DNA of 64,000 nucleotides. Source: Planotetraspora mira (lineage in GTDB: Bacteria; Actinomycetota; Actinomycetes; Streptosporangiales; Streptosporangiaceae). Position 1 is the first letter of the stretch, and the number at the start of each line of letters is the position of its first letter. Location: contig NZ_BOOO01000001.1 in NCBI RefSeq assembly GCF_016863275.1, positions 1 through 64,000 on the forward strand, written 5' to 3'. Positions 25,668 to 35,748 of this stretch are shown piece after piece. A model generated the notes under the pieces. It saw only the letters and a program-made list of their open reading frames with translations. It did not search any database and was not told where the DNA came from. A program made the position numbers and the translations under genes.

Positions 25668-26660
25668 ATGAAGAAGCTCATCAACAGCGTCGACGCGATC
25701 GTCACCGACACCCTCCACGGCGTCGCGGCGGCGCATCCCTCGCTCCGCGTGGACATCGAGAACCGGGTGATCTACCGGCGGGACGCGCCGCGGCCGGGCA
25801 AGGTCGGGCTCGTCTCCGGCGGCGGTGCCGGCCACGAGCCGCTCCACGGCGGTTTCGTCGGGTACGGCATGCTCGACGCGGCCTGTCCCGGCGAAGTCTT
25901 CACCTCACCCGTCCCCGACCAGATGATCGAGGCCTCCAAGGGGGTCGACGGCGGAGCCGGAGTGCTCCACATCGTCAAGAACTACACGGGCGACGTGCTC
26001 AACTTCGAGATGGCGGCCGAGTTGTGCGCCGACGAGGGCATCGAGGTCGCCAGCGTCCTGGTCAACGACGACGTCGCCGTCCAGGACTCCCTCTACACCG
26101 CCGGCCGCCGCGGCACGGGGGCGACGTTGTTCGTGGAGAAGATCGCCGGGGCCCTGGCCGAGACCGGCGCCCCGCTCGCGGAGGTCGCCCGCCTGGCCCA
26201 GGAGGTCAACGAGCGCAGCCGGTCGTTCGGAGTCGCCCTGTCGGCAGGCACGGTTCCCGCCGCCGGCAAGCCGACGTTCGACCTGTCCGACACCGAGATC
26301 GAGCTCGGCATCGGCATCCACGGCGAGCCCGGCCGCACGCGCAGCACCCACCGGGAGGCCCGCGAGATCGCGCGGCTGGCCATGGACGCCATCAACGACG
26401 ACGTCCCCCTTTCCGGCGACACGCTTGTCCTGCTCAACGGGATGGGCGGCACTCCGCTCCTGGAGCTCTACATCGTGTACGCGGAAGTCGCCGCCTACCT
26501 CGAGGAGAAGGGCGCGACAGCCGTACGCTGCCTGGTGGGCAACTACGTCACCAGCCTCGACATGCAGGGCTTCTCGGTCAGCGTCTGCCGTCTGACCGAC
26601 GAGCTCACCCGGCTCTGGGACGCTCCGGTGGAGACGCCGGGGCTCCGCTGGGGTCGCTGA
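25668..26660 (+). CDS. dhaK: Dihydroxyacetone kinase subunit DhaK
   Basis: A 330-residue substrate-binding subunit. It starts MKKLINSVDAIVTDTLHG. Conserved parts are LVSGGGAGHEPLHGGFVGYGMLDAAC, IVKNYTGDVLNFEMA and, for the covalent hemiaminal, the histidine in ELGIGIHGEPG. It binds dihydroxyacetone for phosphorylation by DhaL-ADP. The start at 25668 follows AAGGA; the frame is open upstream but without family similarity. It is the first gene of dhaKLM. Confidence 0.95.
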   Translation: MKKLINSVDAIVTDTLHGVAAAHPSLRVDIENRVIYRRDAPRPGKVGLVSGGGAGHEPLHGGFVGYGMLDAACPGEVFTSPVPDQMIEASKGVDGGAGVLHIVKNYTGDVLNFEMAAELCADEGIEVASVLVNDDVAVQDSLYTAGRRGTGATLFVEKIAGALAETGAPLAEVARLAQEVNERSRSFGVALSAGTVPAAGKPTFDLSDTEIELGIGIHGEPGRTRSTHREAREIARLAMDAINDDVPLSGDTLVLLNGMGGTPLLELYIVYAEVAAYLEEKGATAVRCLVGNYVTSLDMQGFSVSVCRLTDELTRLWDAPVETPGLRWGR

Positions 26661-26764
26661 TCCTCACTCTCCCCGACTCCCGCCCGGGACCCTCGCCGGA
26701 AGGCGACGATCGAAGCCCGCGGAGAACCCTCTGACAGGAAACGCCGTGCAGCAAGGAGCCACCG

Positions 26765-27390
26765 TTGGACACATCCTTCTTCCTGGCCTGGATCAAGGAG
26801 GCCGCGACAGCCGTACAGGCCGAGCGTGATCACCTCACCCAGCTCGACGCCGCGATCGGCGACGCCGACCACGGCGCCAATCTGGACCGGGGCTTCGCGG
26901 CCGTACGGCAGGCCTTGGCGGATACGCCTCCGGAGACGCCGGGCGCGGTCCTGGTGCAAGCCGGCTCCGCGCTGATCCGCAAGGTGGGAGGAGCATCCGG
27001 CCCGCTGTACGGCACGGCCTTCCGCCAGATGGGCCGGGCGCTGGGCGACGCCCCGGAGATCACGCCTGCCGGCCTGGTCACGGCGCTGGAGGCGGCCCAG
27101 GAGGGGGTCCAGAAGCTGGGCGGGGCAGCCGAAGGCGACAAGACCCTGGTGGACGCGTTCGCTCCCGCCGTCAGAGCCCTGGCGCAGGCCGTACAGGACG
27201 GGGCGAAGCTGGCGGACGCCCTGGAGACGGCGACGACCGCCGCCGAGGAGGGCGCGCGGGCAACCGTCCCGCTGCAGGCGCGCAAGGGACGGGCCAGCTA
27301 TCTCGGCCCGCGCAGCGTCGGGCACGAGGATCCGGGAGCCGCGTCGACGGTGCTGATCTTCACCGCGCTGCGGCGGGCGGCCGGGCAGGC

Positions 27391-27394
<4 letters not shown>
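26765..27394 (+). CDS. dhaL: Dihydroxyacetone kinase subunit DhaL (ADP-binding)
   Basis: A 209-residue protein with the DhaL signature: LDAAIGDADHGANLDRGF (aspartates that hold the magnesium-ADP), GGASGPLYGTAFRQMG, and GDKTLVDAFAPAV. The C-terminal ARKGRASYLGPRSVGHEDPGAAS completes the nucleotide site. ADP stays bound and is rephosphorylated by DhaM. TTG 26765 is preceded by AAGGAG. It overlaps dhaM. Confidence 0.94.
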
Positions 27395-27825
<431 letters not shown>

Positions 27826-27839
27826 CCCGACCCCCTCCG

Positions 27840-28287
27840 CGTGATCATGCACAGGTTCGTACGGATGGCTCCTCACGTGCGGAAACCTCGGACGTGATCA
27901 TGCACAAATTCGGGTCAACGTCCTCCCACCTGCACATTTGTCGAGCGTGATCATGCGCAGATTCGGAGAAGACGCCGCTGAACTGCGCCGTCGTCAATGG
28001 TGATCATGCAGGGTTCCGGGACGGAGAGCACATCCCGATCACGTGGTACGGCCGGCAGGAACTCGCATGATCACGATCGGAGTTCGCGCAGGTCAAGCGG
28101 CACTTCTCCGAGCCTGTGCGTGATCACGTTGAAGGTTTGCGCACGTGAGACGAGCTCTGCGCGAATCTGTGCATGATCACGCAGAGAAAACGCGCAGGTC
28201 AGATTCATCCCACACGAATGTGTGCATGATCACGGCAACAGTCTGGGCAGGTCAGGCGGCGGGTCGGCGAACCTGTGCATGATCACG
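27840..28287. repeat. Array B: 53-bp-phased inverted repeat array
   Basis: Forward cores begin at 27840, 27893, 27946 and 27999; inverted cores end at 28075, 28128, 28181, 28234 and 28287. All steps are 53 bp except the central 76 bp. Units on the left match mirrored units on the right beyond the core: the unit at 27946 and that ending 28128 share CTCGGAGAAG-like and CTGCGC segments, and the units at 27840 and 28181 share CTCACGTGCG. It lies between the dhaM stop (15 bases away) and the smr stop (17 bases away). Confidence 0.92.
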
Positions 28288-28303
28288 CGGAAAAAAGGGG
28301 GGG

Positions 28304-28555
28304 TTACCAGCGGAAGTAGACGAACAGGCGGCCGTGGTTCTTGGCGTCCTTGTCGATCCGGTGATAGAGCGCCTTGATCTCCTTCTGTTCCAGGAATCGC
28401 AGCACTTTCTTCTTCAGCTGTCCCGAGCCCTTGCCCGGAATGATCTCCACCTGGGTGGCCTTCTTCTGGACCGCCTCCTGGATGATGCCGCGCAGCGCCC
28501 GGTCGATCTCGCCGCCCTTGTTGTAGATGTCATGGAGATCCAGCTTGAGCTTCAC
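28304..28555 (-). CDS. Small Smr-domain protein
   Basis: An 83-residue protein that is only an Smr domain, as found at the C-terminus of MutS2. It has the LDLHD motif at residues 4-8, VEIIPGKGSGQLKKKV for the loop, and HGRLFVYFRW at the end. Smr domains are nucleases acting on branched DNA or on mRNA at stalled ribosomes. It is unclear which applies to this stand-alone version. Its 3' end abuts repeat array B. Confidence 0.85.
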   Translation of the reverse strand: MKLKLDLHDIYNKGGEIDRALRGIIQEAVQKKATQVEIIPGKGSGQLKKKVLRFLEQKEIKALYHRIDKDAKNHGRLFVYFRW

Positions 28556-28622
28556 GGATCAAGTCTAAAGGGCCGCCGCCAGCCCAACCGATTACCAAAA
28601 GACCCCGTCAAATTGCCGTAAA

Positions 28623-28649
28623 AAACGATCTAGCCGCATAAATGATCGT
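28623..28649. promoter_or_regulatory. Candidate operator upstream of the secreted protease
   Basis: AACGATC and GATCGTT are separated by 13 AT-rich bases, between the divergent smr and protease genes. The spacing would suit a dimeric regulator. Confidence 0.45.
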
Positions 28650-28803
28650 TAGTTAGACTCCCTGTCAGGATCGGCCGCCCACCCGGGTGGCCGTTCGCTC
28701 GTCGCCCACCGGGGAGGGGCTCGTACCTTCCCATGCCATCTGGGCGGCGCGACGCCTCCATTCCTGTGTGCCTCGAGTGCCTGCAGCACTACAGGGAGGT
28801 GTC

Positions 28804-31800
28804 GTGTCAAGGAAGCCCCCGCCTACCTTCTTACGCGCCGGCGCGGTCGTCGCCGGACTCGGACTCATCACGGCGATGATCCCCGCAGGGTCGGCCGTCG
28901 CCGACCCAAGCCCCTCGCCGACACGGACATGGAGCGTTACACCGGTCGCCGTCACCGATCAGGTCCAAGGCGCGACCTCGGACAGCGGCCGGCTGGCCGA
29001 AAGCGACCAGGCGCTGCTCAAGTCCGTCTCCCCCGCACCCGTCAGCGTCGTGGTCAAGCTCGACTACGACGCCGTCGCGGCCTACAAGGGCGGCCTGCCC
29101 GGCCTGCCCGCCACCAGCCCCTCGGTGACCGGCAGGTCGCTCGATCTCAAGAGCGCCGACGCCGCCAAGTACCAAAAGCACATCGAGGACGTCGAGAACA
29201 CCTTCCTCAGCGAGCTGAGCAAGAAGATCCCCGGCGCGAAGGTGGGCCAGAGACTCCGCACGGTCTACGGCGGCGTGGCCCTCACGCTCCCGGCCGACAA
29301 GGCGGCCGGCCTCCTCAAACTCCCCGGTGTCGCGGCCGTCCAGGAGGACAAGCTCGAACACCCGCTGACCGACTCCAGCGCCGAGTTCATCGGCGCGAAC
29401 ACGATCTACAACCAGCTCGGCGGCACGAAGTCCTCCGGCAAGGGCGTCATCGTCGGCATCCTCGACTCGGGCGCGTGGCCCGAACACCCCTCGTTCGCCG
29501 ACCCGGGAACGCTCCCGGCCCCACCGGCGAAGGCCGACGGCACGCCGCGAACGTGCAATTTCGGCGACAATCCGTTGACTCCGGCCACCGACGTCTTCGT
29601 CTGCAACCGCAAGCTGATCTCCGGTCAGGCGTTCCTCGAGACGTACAAGGCGAACGCGGAGACTCCCGAGGTCTACCCGGACAACGCACGTGACTCCAAC
29701 GGGCACGGCACGCACACCGCGAGCACCTCAGCCGGCGGCCCGGTCGAGCACGCCAACCCTCTCGGCATCGACCGCGGCGCGATCCACGGCATCGCCCCGG
29801 CGGCGCACGTGGCCGTCTACAAGATCTGCGGCGCGGAGGGCTGCTACCAGACCGACTCCGCCGCCGCGGTCGCGCAGGCCGTCGCCGACGGTGTACGGGT
29901 GATCAACTTCTCCATCTCCGGCGGAGCCGATCCCTACAGCGATCCGGTCGAGTTGGCCTTCCTCGACGCGTACGCCGCAGGCGTGTTCGTCTCGGCCTCG
30001 GCGGGCAACTCCGGCCCCGGCGCGGGCACGACCGACCACCGCAGCCCCTGGGTGACCACCGTGGCCGCCTCGACGCAGTCGAGGACGTTCCAGTCGACGA
30101 TCACCCTGACCGGCGGTCCCACGATCAAGGGCGCCTCGATCACCTCGGGCGTCGCGGCCCCGCTGCCCGTGGTGCTGGCGTCGGCTCCGCCGTACAACGA
30201 CGCGCAGTGTCTCCACCCGGCGCCGCCCGGGCTGTTCATCGGCAAGATCGTCGCCTGTGAGCGCGGGACCAACCGGGTCCTGAAGGGCTTCCAGGTCAAG
30301 CAGGGCGGCGCGGCCGGAATGATCCTCTACAACACGACGCCGCTCGACATCATGACCGACAACCACTGGCTGCCGGCCGTGCACATCGACAAGCCGGAGA
30401 CCGACGTCCTGCTGTCGTGGCTGGCGTCCCACCCGAACACGACGGCCACCTTCACCCAGGGCCAGAAGGCCACCTGGCAGGGAGACGTGATGACCACGTT
30501 CTCCTCCCGGGGACCCGGCTCCGACTTCCTCAAGCCGGACGTGACCGCGCCCGGACTGCACATCCTCGCCGGCCAGACCCCGACTCCCGAGTCCGCGCTG
30601 GAAGGCCCCCCGGGGAACCTGTACCAGGTCATCGCGGGCACGTCCATGTCGTCGCCGCACGTCGCGGGCGCCGGCGCGCTGATGTTCGCCCTGCACCCGA
30701 AGTGGACTCCCGGCCAGGTCAAGTCCGCGCTGGAGACCACCGCCACCACCAAGGTCACCAAGCCGGACCGCACCACCCCAGCCGACCCCTTCGACTACGG
30801 CGGCGGCCGCATCGACCTGTCGAAGGCCGGGGACGCGGCCCTGACGCTCGACGAGAGCGCGGCGGACTACCGCGCCTCGGCGAACGACCCGCTGAACCGG
30901 ATCGACCTGAACCTGCCGTCGGTGAACGCCCCGGTGATGCCGGGCGTCATCAGCGCCAAGCGCACGCTCGTCAACACCACGAACAAGACGTTGATCTACA
31001 CCGCGACGGGCACCACGGTCAGCGGGGCGAACATCACCGTGCTGCCGCCGCTGTTCACCGTCAAGCCGGGCAAGAGCGTCGGCATCACCATCGTCATCAC
31101 CGCGCCGGACCTGCCCACCGGGCAGTACTTCGGCCAGGTGAACCTCAAGCAGGTCGGCGGCAACCGGGCGCAGCACCTGCCGGTGGCGTTCTTCCGCCAG
31201 GAGGGCGCGGTTCCGATCGACCAGACCTGCTCGCCGTCGGACATCGCGAAGAACTCGGGGACGTCGACCTGCACCGTCACGGCGCAGAACAACACCTTCG
31301 ACGACACCGAGGTCACCGCGCTGACCACCCTGGACGGCAGGCTGCGTCTCACCGGGGCCACCGGCGCGACCAAGGTCGGCAGCCAGATCGTGACCGCCAA
31401 GGCCACGCTCACGGGCAGGCAGCCGGCCAGGCCGGTCATCGCCCCAGGTCAGAACCCGGCCGGAGGCTGGCTCTCCCTGGCGGACTTCGGCATCGCGCCG
31501 ATCCCCGTCGGCAACGAGTCGGCGGTGAACCTCAACGTTCCGGCGTTCGTCTTCGCCGGGCAGACCTACAACAGAATCGGCGTCGTCTCCAACGGCTACG
31601 CGGTCGCGGGCGGCATCACCGACCCGGCACAGATCCAGGCCACGCCGCAGACGCTCCCCGACGCCACCCCGCCGAACGGCGTGCTCGCGCCGTACTGGAC
31701 CAACCTGGACGGCACCGGCACGCCGGGCGTCTACGCCGGCTTCCTCACCGACCAGGTGAACCGCTGGCTGGTGCTCGAGTGGCACGTCAATCTCGCCGGC

Positions 31801-32136
31801 ACGGCGGACCGGAAGGTCTTCCAGCAATGGATCGGCCTGAACGGCGCCGAGGACATCACCTACGCCTACGACCCCGCAGTCCTGCCGGGTGACCCCGGTG
31901 CGGCGGGCCTGACGGTCGGCGCGGAGAACGCCGACGGCACAGGGGGCAGCCAGATCAGCGGGCCGCCCACGCAGGACTACCGGATCACCAGCACGCCGGG
32001 GGCTCCGGGAGAGACGTTCACCTACTCCTTCACGCTGAAGGGCGTCTCCTCGGGCACCGGTTCGGTCACGACGGCCACCTCCACCCCACAGGTGAAGGGC
32101 ATCACGGTCGAAGTGGACAAGATCACGGTCAAGTGA
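28804..32136 (+). CDS. Large secreted subtilisin-like serine protease (S8 family)
   Basis: A 1110-residue exported protease. The signal peptide ends at about residue 35 (GSAVADP). A prodomain follows (about 75-195). The catalytic triad is Asp221 in GILDSGAWPEHPSF, His301 in SNGHGTHTAST and Ser614 in AGTSMSSPHVAG. A PA-domain insert (about 455-560, GFQVKQGGAAGMILYNTTP) lies between His and Ser. The C-terminal 400 residues contain a fibronectin type III-like region (VNTTNKTLIYTATG) and a further beta-rich module. This layout fits subtilases that digest extracellular protein. GTG 28804 follows GGGAGG and gives a clean signal peptide. Confidence 0.93.
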   Translation: MSRKPPPTFLRAGAVVAGLGLITAMIPAGSAVADPSPSPTRTWSVTPVAVTDQVQGATSDSGRLAESDQALLKSVSPAPVSVVVKLDYDAVAAYKGGLPGLPATSPSVTGRSLDLKSADAAKYQKHIEDVENTFLSELSKKIPGAKVGQRLRTVYGGVALTLPADKAAGLLKLPGVAAVQEDKLEHPLTDSSAEFIGANTIYNQLGGTKSSGKGVIVGILDSGAWPEHPSFADPGTLPAPPAKADGTPRTCNFGDNPLTPATDVFVCNRKLISGQAFLETYKANAETPEVYPDNARDSNGHGTHTASTSAGGPVEHANPLGIDRGAIHGIAPAAHVAVYKICGAEGCYQTDSAAAVAQAVADGVRVINFSISGGADPYSDPVELAFLDAYAAGVFVSASAGNSGPGAGTTDHRSPWVTTVAASTQSRTFQSTITLTGGPTIKGASITSGVAAPLPVVLASAPPYNDAQCLHPAPPGLFIGKIVACERGTNRVLKGFQVKQGGAAGMILYNTTPLDIMTDNHWLPAVHIDKPETDVLLSWLASHPNTTATFTQGQKATWQGDVMTTFSSRGPGSDFLKPDVTAPGLHILAGQTPTPESALEGPPGNLYQVIAGTSMSSPHVAGAGALMFALHPKWTPGQVKSALETTATTKVTKPDRTTPADPFDYGGGRIDLSKAGDAALTLDESAADYRASANDPLNRIDLNLPSVNAPVMPGVISAKRTLVNTTNKTLIYTATGTTVSGANITVLPPLFTVKPGKSVGITIVITAPDLPTGQYFGQVNLKQVGGNRAQHLPVAFFRQEGAVPIDQTCSPSDIAKNSGTSTCTVTAQNNTFDDTEVTALTTLDGRLRLTGATGATKVGSQIVTAKATLTGRQPARPVIAPGQNPAGGWLSLADFGIAPIPVGNESAVNLNVPAFVFAGQTYNRIGVVSNGYAVAGGITDPAQIQATPQTLPDATPPNGVLAPYWTNLDGTGTPGVYAGFLTDQVNRWLVLEWHVNLAGTADRKVFQQWIGLNGAEDITYAYDPAVLPGDPGAAGLTVGAENADGTGGSQISGPPTQDYRITSTPGAPGETFTYSFTLKGVSSGTGSVTTATSTPQVKGITVEVDKITVK

Positions 32137-32141
32137 GACGA

Positions 32142-32173
32142 GGGGCCCGGCGGTCAGACCGCCTGGCCCCTTT
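32142..32173. terminator. Bidirectional terminator after the protease gene
   Basis: GGGGCC(C)GGCGGT and ACCGCC(T)GGCCCC form a 13-base stem around CAG, followed by TTT on the plus strand. It separates the protease from the converging CBS gene. Confidence 0.75.
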
Positions 32174-32183
32174 CCTGCCCGTC

Positions 32184-32612
32184 TCACCTGTGGATGTAGC
32201 CGACGAGGGCGTCCTTCTCGGTCTCCAGCTCCTCGATGGTGTTCTTCACGACGTCACCGATGCTCACGATGCCCGCGAGCCGGCCGTTCCGTACGACCGG
32301 TACGTGACGTATGCGGTGGTTGGTCATGGTACGGCGGAGCTCGTCCACGTTCGCGTCCGGAGCACAGGTACGGACGTCGGACGTCATGATCGACGACACC
32401 GGATGGCCGAGGATGCCGGCACCCTGCTCGTGCAGCCGTCGCACGATGTCCCGCTCGGAGACGATTCCCGCGATGGTCGCCCCGTCGTCCGAAACCACCA
32501 CCGCGCCGATGTTGAGCTCGGCGAGCGTCGCCAGCAACTCGGTCACCGTGGCCTGTGGGCGAACCGTCGCCACGCTGGTCCCTTTACCCTGCAAGATCGA
32601 ACCGATGAGCAA
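32184..32612 (-). CDS. Tandem CBS-domain protein
   Basis: A protein of about 142 residues formed by two CBS motifs: ATVTELLATLAELNIGAVVVSDDGATIAGIVSERDIVRRL, and DANVDELRRTMTNHRIRHVPVVRNGRLAGIVSIGDVV. The pair forms a Bateman module that binds adenosyl ligands; no catalytic domain is attached. TTG 32612 is the likely start, since it gives the usual short lead into the first CBS and has AAAGG about ten bases upstream. The frame is open further upstream but looks non-coding. Confidence 0.83.
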   Translation of the reverse strand: MLIGSILQGKGTSVATVRPQATVTELLATLAELNIGAVVVSDDGATIAGIVSERDIVRRLHEQGAGILGHPVSSIMTSDVRTCAPDANVDELRRTMTNHRIRHVPVVRNGRLAGIVSIGDVVKNTIEELETEKDALVGYIHR

Positions 32613-32864
32613 CCGACACCGCCTTTCCGGGGCCCCGAGGGAAGATCCCCGACTCCCGCCCCGACCGGCCGGTGGGAGCGGATCAGCCTGTTTTCCCAGG
32701 CAACAGCGACCGAGGTGGCCCGTCAAGTCTCCTGACTCACTACATGTTAAGTATCACCTTTCGCTTGAATATGTACCGGACCGATACCGTCCGGCCGGAT
32801 ATCGGAGTCACCACCTCCGCCACCAGTTCACTTGATCGTCATACGGCTCCCCTAGGGTGAGCGC

Positions 32865-33512
32865 GTGCGCCCCCCACTGGCCGTGGCCGGCTACACCGAC
32901 GAGGTGCTCGAGGTCGTCGGCGGCACGCTGACCGAGGCGGAGCGCACCCGCGCGGACCGGTTCACCCGCAGGCAGGACCGTCTGGACTTCATCGCAGCCC
33001 ACCTGCTCGTACGGCACTGCGCGGCGGAGATCCTCGGGACGCGGGCCTGCATGCTCACCGTGGTGCAGCGGTGCGAGCGGTGCGACCAGGCCCATGGCCG
33101 CCCCCGGCTCGCCGAGGCCCCCGAACTCTCGGTCACCCTGGCCCACACGTCGGGATACGTCTGCGCGGCCGCGGGCTACGGCCGGGTGGGCATCGACGCC
33201 GAGCACGCGACGCCCGGCCCTGCGGACCAGAGCCTCGCGGCTCTCGCGCTGACCCCGGCCGAGGCCGCCCTGGTGGGCCGGGACAACACCAGGCTCATCC
33301 GGCAGTGGGTGAGGAAGGAGGCCCTGGTCAAGCGGGGCGAGCTGACCCTCGACCGGCTGCGCGAGGTCGACCTGTCCGCGCTCCCCTTCGACGGCGGCCC
33401 GTCGGGCGACCTCGAATGGGAGGGACGTCACTTCCTCGAGTGGAAGGCCGGCACCGTGATCGCGACCGCCATCACCGACGAGCCGGGGAAGCTACGCCTC
33501 CTGGGCGGCTGA
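32865..33512 (+). CDS. 4'-phosphopantetheinyl transferase (Sfp type)
   Basis: A 215-residue protein. Conserved parts are the N-terminal ADRFTRRQDRLDFIAAHLLVR, then GRPRLAEAPELSVTLAHTSGYVCAAA, the metal site GIDAEHA, and WVRKEALVKRGE (the W-x-KEA-x-K motif). It transfers phosphopantetheine from CoA to carrier proteins of polyketide, peptide or fatty acid synthases. A carrier protein is not encoded nearby. The CDF gene converges and overlaps its end by 21 bases. Confidence 0.85.
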   Translation: MRPPLAVAGYTDEVLEVVGGTLTEAERTRADRFTRRQDRLDFIAAHLLVRHCAAEILGTRACMLTVVQRCERCDQAHGRPRLAEAPELSVTLAHTSGYVCAAAGYGRVGIDAEHATPGPADQSLAALALTPAEAALVGRDNTRLIRQWVRKEALVKRGELTLDRLREVDLSALPFDGGPSGDLEWEGRHFLEWKAGTVIATAITDEPGKLRLLGG

Positions 33513-34442
33513 CCGGCCGGGGGTCGGGTCGAGGAAGACCTGCTTGATCTCGGGGAACCGCTCGGTGAGGCACTGCTCCACCCGGTCGGAGGCCAACTCC
33601 AGCCGCTCCCCCGTCGTCTCGTCGAGGAAGTCGATCTTCGCGGCGACCATGACCTGGTTGGGGCCCATCACGACGGTGACGAGGTCGACGACGCCTTCCA
33701 CCTCGGGCTGGGCCACGAGCACGGTGCGGATCTCGTCCTCCAGCACGGTCGAGGCGGCCTGGCCGATGAGCAGGGAGGCGTTGGTCTTGATCAGGGTGAG
33801 CGCGACGCCGAGCAGGAGCAGGCCGATGGCGATCGACGCCACGCCGTCCCAGACCGCCGAACCGGTGACCTGGGACAACACCAGGCCGAGACCGGCGAGC
33901 ACGAGACCTGCCAGGGCCGCGATGTCCTCCAGGATGACCGCCTTGAGCATGGTGTCGGCGGTCCGGGAGAGCAGCCGCCTCGAGGTCACCTGCTGCCGGC
34001 CGGCTTCCTTCCTGAGCTGCGACCACCCCCGCCACAGGGAGACCGACTCGATCACGAAGGACACGGCGAGCACGATGTAGGAGACGGCGACGTCGCCGAG
34101 TTCCTCGCCGTGGCTGATCGTGTGCCAGCCGTGCGTGAGTGAGAAGCCCGCGCCGACGACCATGGTGAAGCAGGCCGCGATGATCGCCCACAGATAGCTG
34201 GCCCGGCCGTGTCCCAGCGGATGCCGCCGGTCGGCGGGGCGCTCGCCGTGCCGGATAGCGGTGAACAGCAGCACCTCGGTCACGGTGTCGGCCGCCGAGT
34301 GGGCCGCCTCCGACAACATCGACGCCGAGGAGCTGATGAGGCCGGCCACCAGCTTCGCCAGCGCGATCGCGAGATTCGCCGCGCCGGCGATCAGGACCGT
34401 GCCGAGGCTCTCGCTGCTCTCGTTGGTCTCGCCCGCGCCCAT
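33492..34442 (-). CDS. Cation diffusion facilitator (CDF) transporter
   Basis: A protein of about 316 residues with five to six membrane helices in the first 210 residues. The metal site is seen in LSEAAHSAADTVTEVLLF; the basic loop RRHPLGHGRASYLWAI follows. A cytoplasmic CDF domain (about 215-305, VVDLVTVVMGPNQVMVAAKIDF) ends the protein. It probably exports zinc or a similar divalent ion by proton antiport. ATG 34442 has GGAG at a good distance; TTG 34466 would add eight residues. It is divergent from a MarR gene. Confidence 0.88.
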   Translation of the reverse strand: MGAGETNESSESLGTVLIAGAANLAIALAKLVAGLISSSASMLSEAAHSAADTVTEVLLFTAIRHGERPADRRHPLGHGRASYLWAIIAACFTMVVGAGFSLTHGWHTISHGEELGDVAVSYIVLAVSFVIESVSLWRGWSQLRKEAGRQQVTSRRLLSRTADTMLKAVILEDIAALAGLVLAGLGLVLSQVTGSAVWDGVASIAIGLLLLGVALTLIKTNASLLIGQAASTVLEDEIRTVLVAQPEVEGVVDLVTVVMGPNQVMVAAKIDFLDETTGERLELASDRVEQCLTERFPEIKQVFLDPTPGRSAAQEA

Positions 34443-34491
34443 CGCCACTCCGTCCACCCTGCTCAATCAGTGCGATCTTATGCTGTAAGCC

Positions 34492-34959
34492 ATGGAAGAC
34501 CCCGGCTGGCTCAGCCCGCGAGAGCAGGGCGCCTGGCGCGCCCACCTCGCCGCGCACCGTCTGCTGTCCCACCAGCTCGACCGTGAACTGCAGGCGTTCG
34601 GCCTGTCACTCAACGACTACGAGATCCTCGTGAACCTCTCGGAGAGTCCCGAGCATCGTATGCGCATGAGCGAGTTGGCCGACGCGACCATCCAGTCCCG
34701 CAGCAGGCTCTCCCACCAGATCTCCCGCATGGAGGCCGCGGGACTGGTGACGAGGGAGGACTGCGAGGACGACCGGCGCGGCACCTACGCCGTGCTGACG
34801 GACCTCGGCTGGGACACCACCCAGCGGGTGGCCCCCGAGCACGTGGCCAGCGTCCGCGAGCACTTCATCGACCTGCTCACCCCCGAACAGGTGGCGACGG
34901 TCGAGGAGATCTACACCCACGTCGTCGATCACATCCACTCGATCCGCTCGGCCAAGTAG
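34492..34959 (+). CDS. MarR-family transcriptional regulator
   Basis: A 155-residue winged-helix protein. It shows LSLNDYEILVNLSESPEHRMRMSELADATIQSRSRLSHQISRMEAAGLVTREDCEDDRRGTYAVLTDLG, the MarR recognition helix and wing with the usual DDRR. The ligand is not known. It is divergent from the CDF gene with about 50 bases between, so it may control that transporter, but this is inference from position. Confidence 0.87.
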   Translation: MEDPGWLSPREQGAWRAHLAAHRLLSHQLDRELQAFGLSLNDYEILVNLSESPEHRMRMSELADATIQSRSRLSHQISRMEAAGLVTREDCEDDRRGTYAVLTDLGWDTTQRVAPEHVASVREHFIDLLTPEQVATVEEIYTHVVDHIHSIRSAK

Positions 34960-34988
34960 ACCCAGGTGAGCGCCGGGCCCTCGGAGAC

Positions 34989-35007
34989 GGGGGAGCGGCC
35001 CTCCCCC
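34989..35007 (+). terminator. Terminator of the MarR gene
   Basis: GGGGGAG and CTCCCCC with a five-base loop, 30 bases after the marR stop. No T run. Confidence 0.6.
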
Positions 35008-35090
35008 GGCGCGACGCCCGGCTCCGGGAAGTGCCGAACCGATATGTCGCAATCGCGCGCCGCTGACGTGACGATCGCTACGATCCGCCT

Positions 35091-35741
35091 GTGAGAAGAA
35101 TCGTCTGGCTGGCCGTGGCCGCCGCCTTCCTCCTCGTGACGTCCTGCGGCTCGAACAGCGAGGCCGCCGTCCCGAGCGGGCCCGATCTGCTCAAGAAGTC
35201 CGCCGAGGCGATGAAGACGGTCAAGACAGTCGCCTTCACCATCGACACCAAGGACCGCCCCGCCGTGCCGGTCAAGCACGCGGAGGGCAGTCTCACAAGC
35301 GGGGGCGACGCCAAGGGCTCGCTCCAGATCGACTTCGGCGGTCTGCAGGAGCTCGAGTTCATCGTGTCCGGGAGCACGGTGCACTTCAAGGGCCCGACAG
35401 GCGGCTACCAGACGATGACCCGCGAGCAGCTGGCGGCGATCTACGACCCCTCGGCCGTGCTCACCGGAGTCCCACAGCTGCTGGCGGCGGCGCAGGACGC
35501 CCGATCGGAGGCGGCGGAGAAGGTCGGCGACTCCGACGCCTACCGGGTGGCGGTGACACTCCCCCAGCAGGCGCTGGTCAAGCTCGTCCCCGGCATCCAG
35601 CAGGGTGTCAACGGGACGGTGTGGATCGACAAGGCCTCCAGCCGGCTGCTGAAGATCGACCTGCCGATGACGGGCGGCAGTGTGACCGTGAGCCTCGACG
35701 ACTACGACGCTCCCGTGACCATCACACCTCCCTCCTCGTGA
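35091..35741 (+). CDS. lprG: LprG/LppX-family lipoprotein
   Basis: A 216-residue protein with a signal peptide and the lipobox LLVTSC (Cys at about residue 19). The LppX_LprAFG fold covers about 30-210: [61 protein letters not shown]. These lipoproteins hold triacylated lipids in a hydrophobic pocket and move them across the envelope. In mycobacteria lprG is followed by the transporter gene p55, and the same order holds here, with seven bases between. The gene symbol is by homology. Confidence 0.82.
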   Translation: MRRIVWLAVAAAFLLVTSCGSNSEAAVPSGPDLLKKSAEAMKTVKTVAFTIDTKDRPAVPVKHAEGSLTSGGDAKGSLQIDFGGLQELEFIVSGSTVHFKGPTGGYQTMTREQLAAIYDPSAVLTGVPQLLAAAQDARSEAAEKVGDSDAYRVAVTLPQQALVKLVPGIQQGVNGTVWIDKASSRLLKIDLPMTGGSVTVSLDDYDAPVTITPPSS

Positions 35742-35748
35742 GCGCCTC

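Noticed and set aside
29728-32187. Large minus-strand frame opposite the protease gene
   Set aside because: Antisense shadow; the plus strand has the complete catalytic triad and signal peptide.
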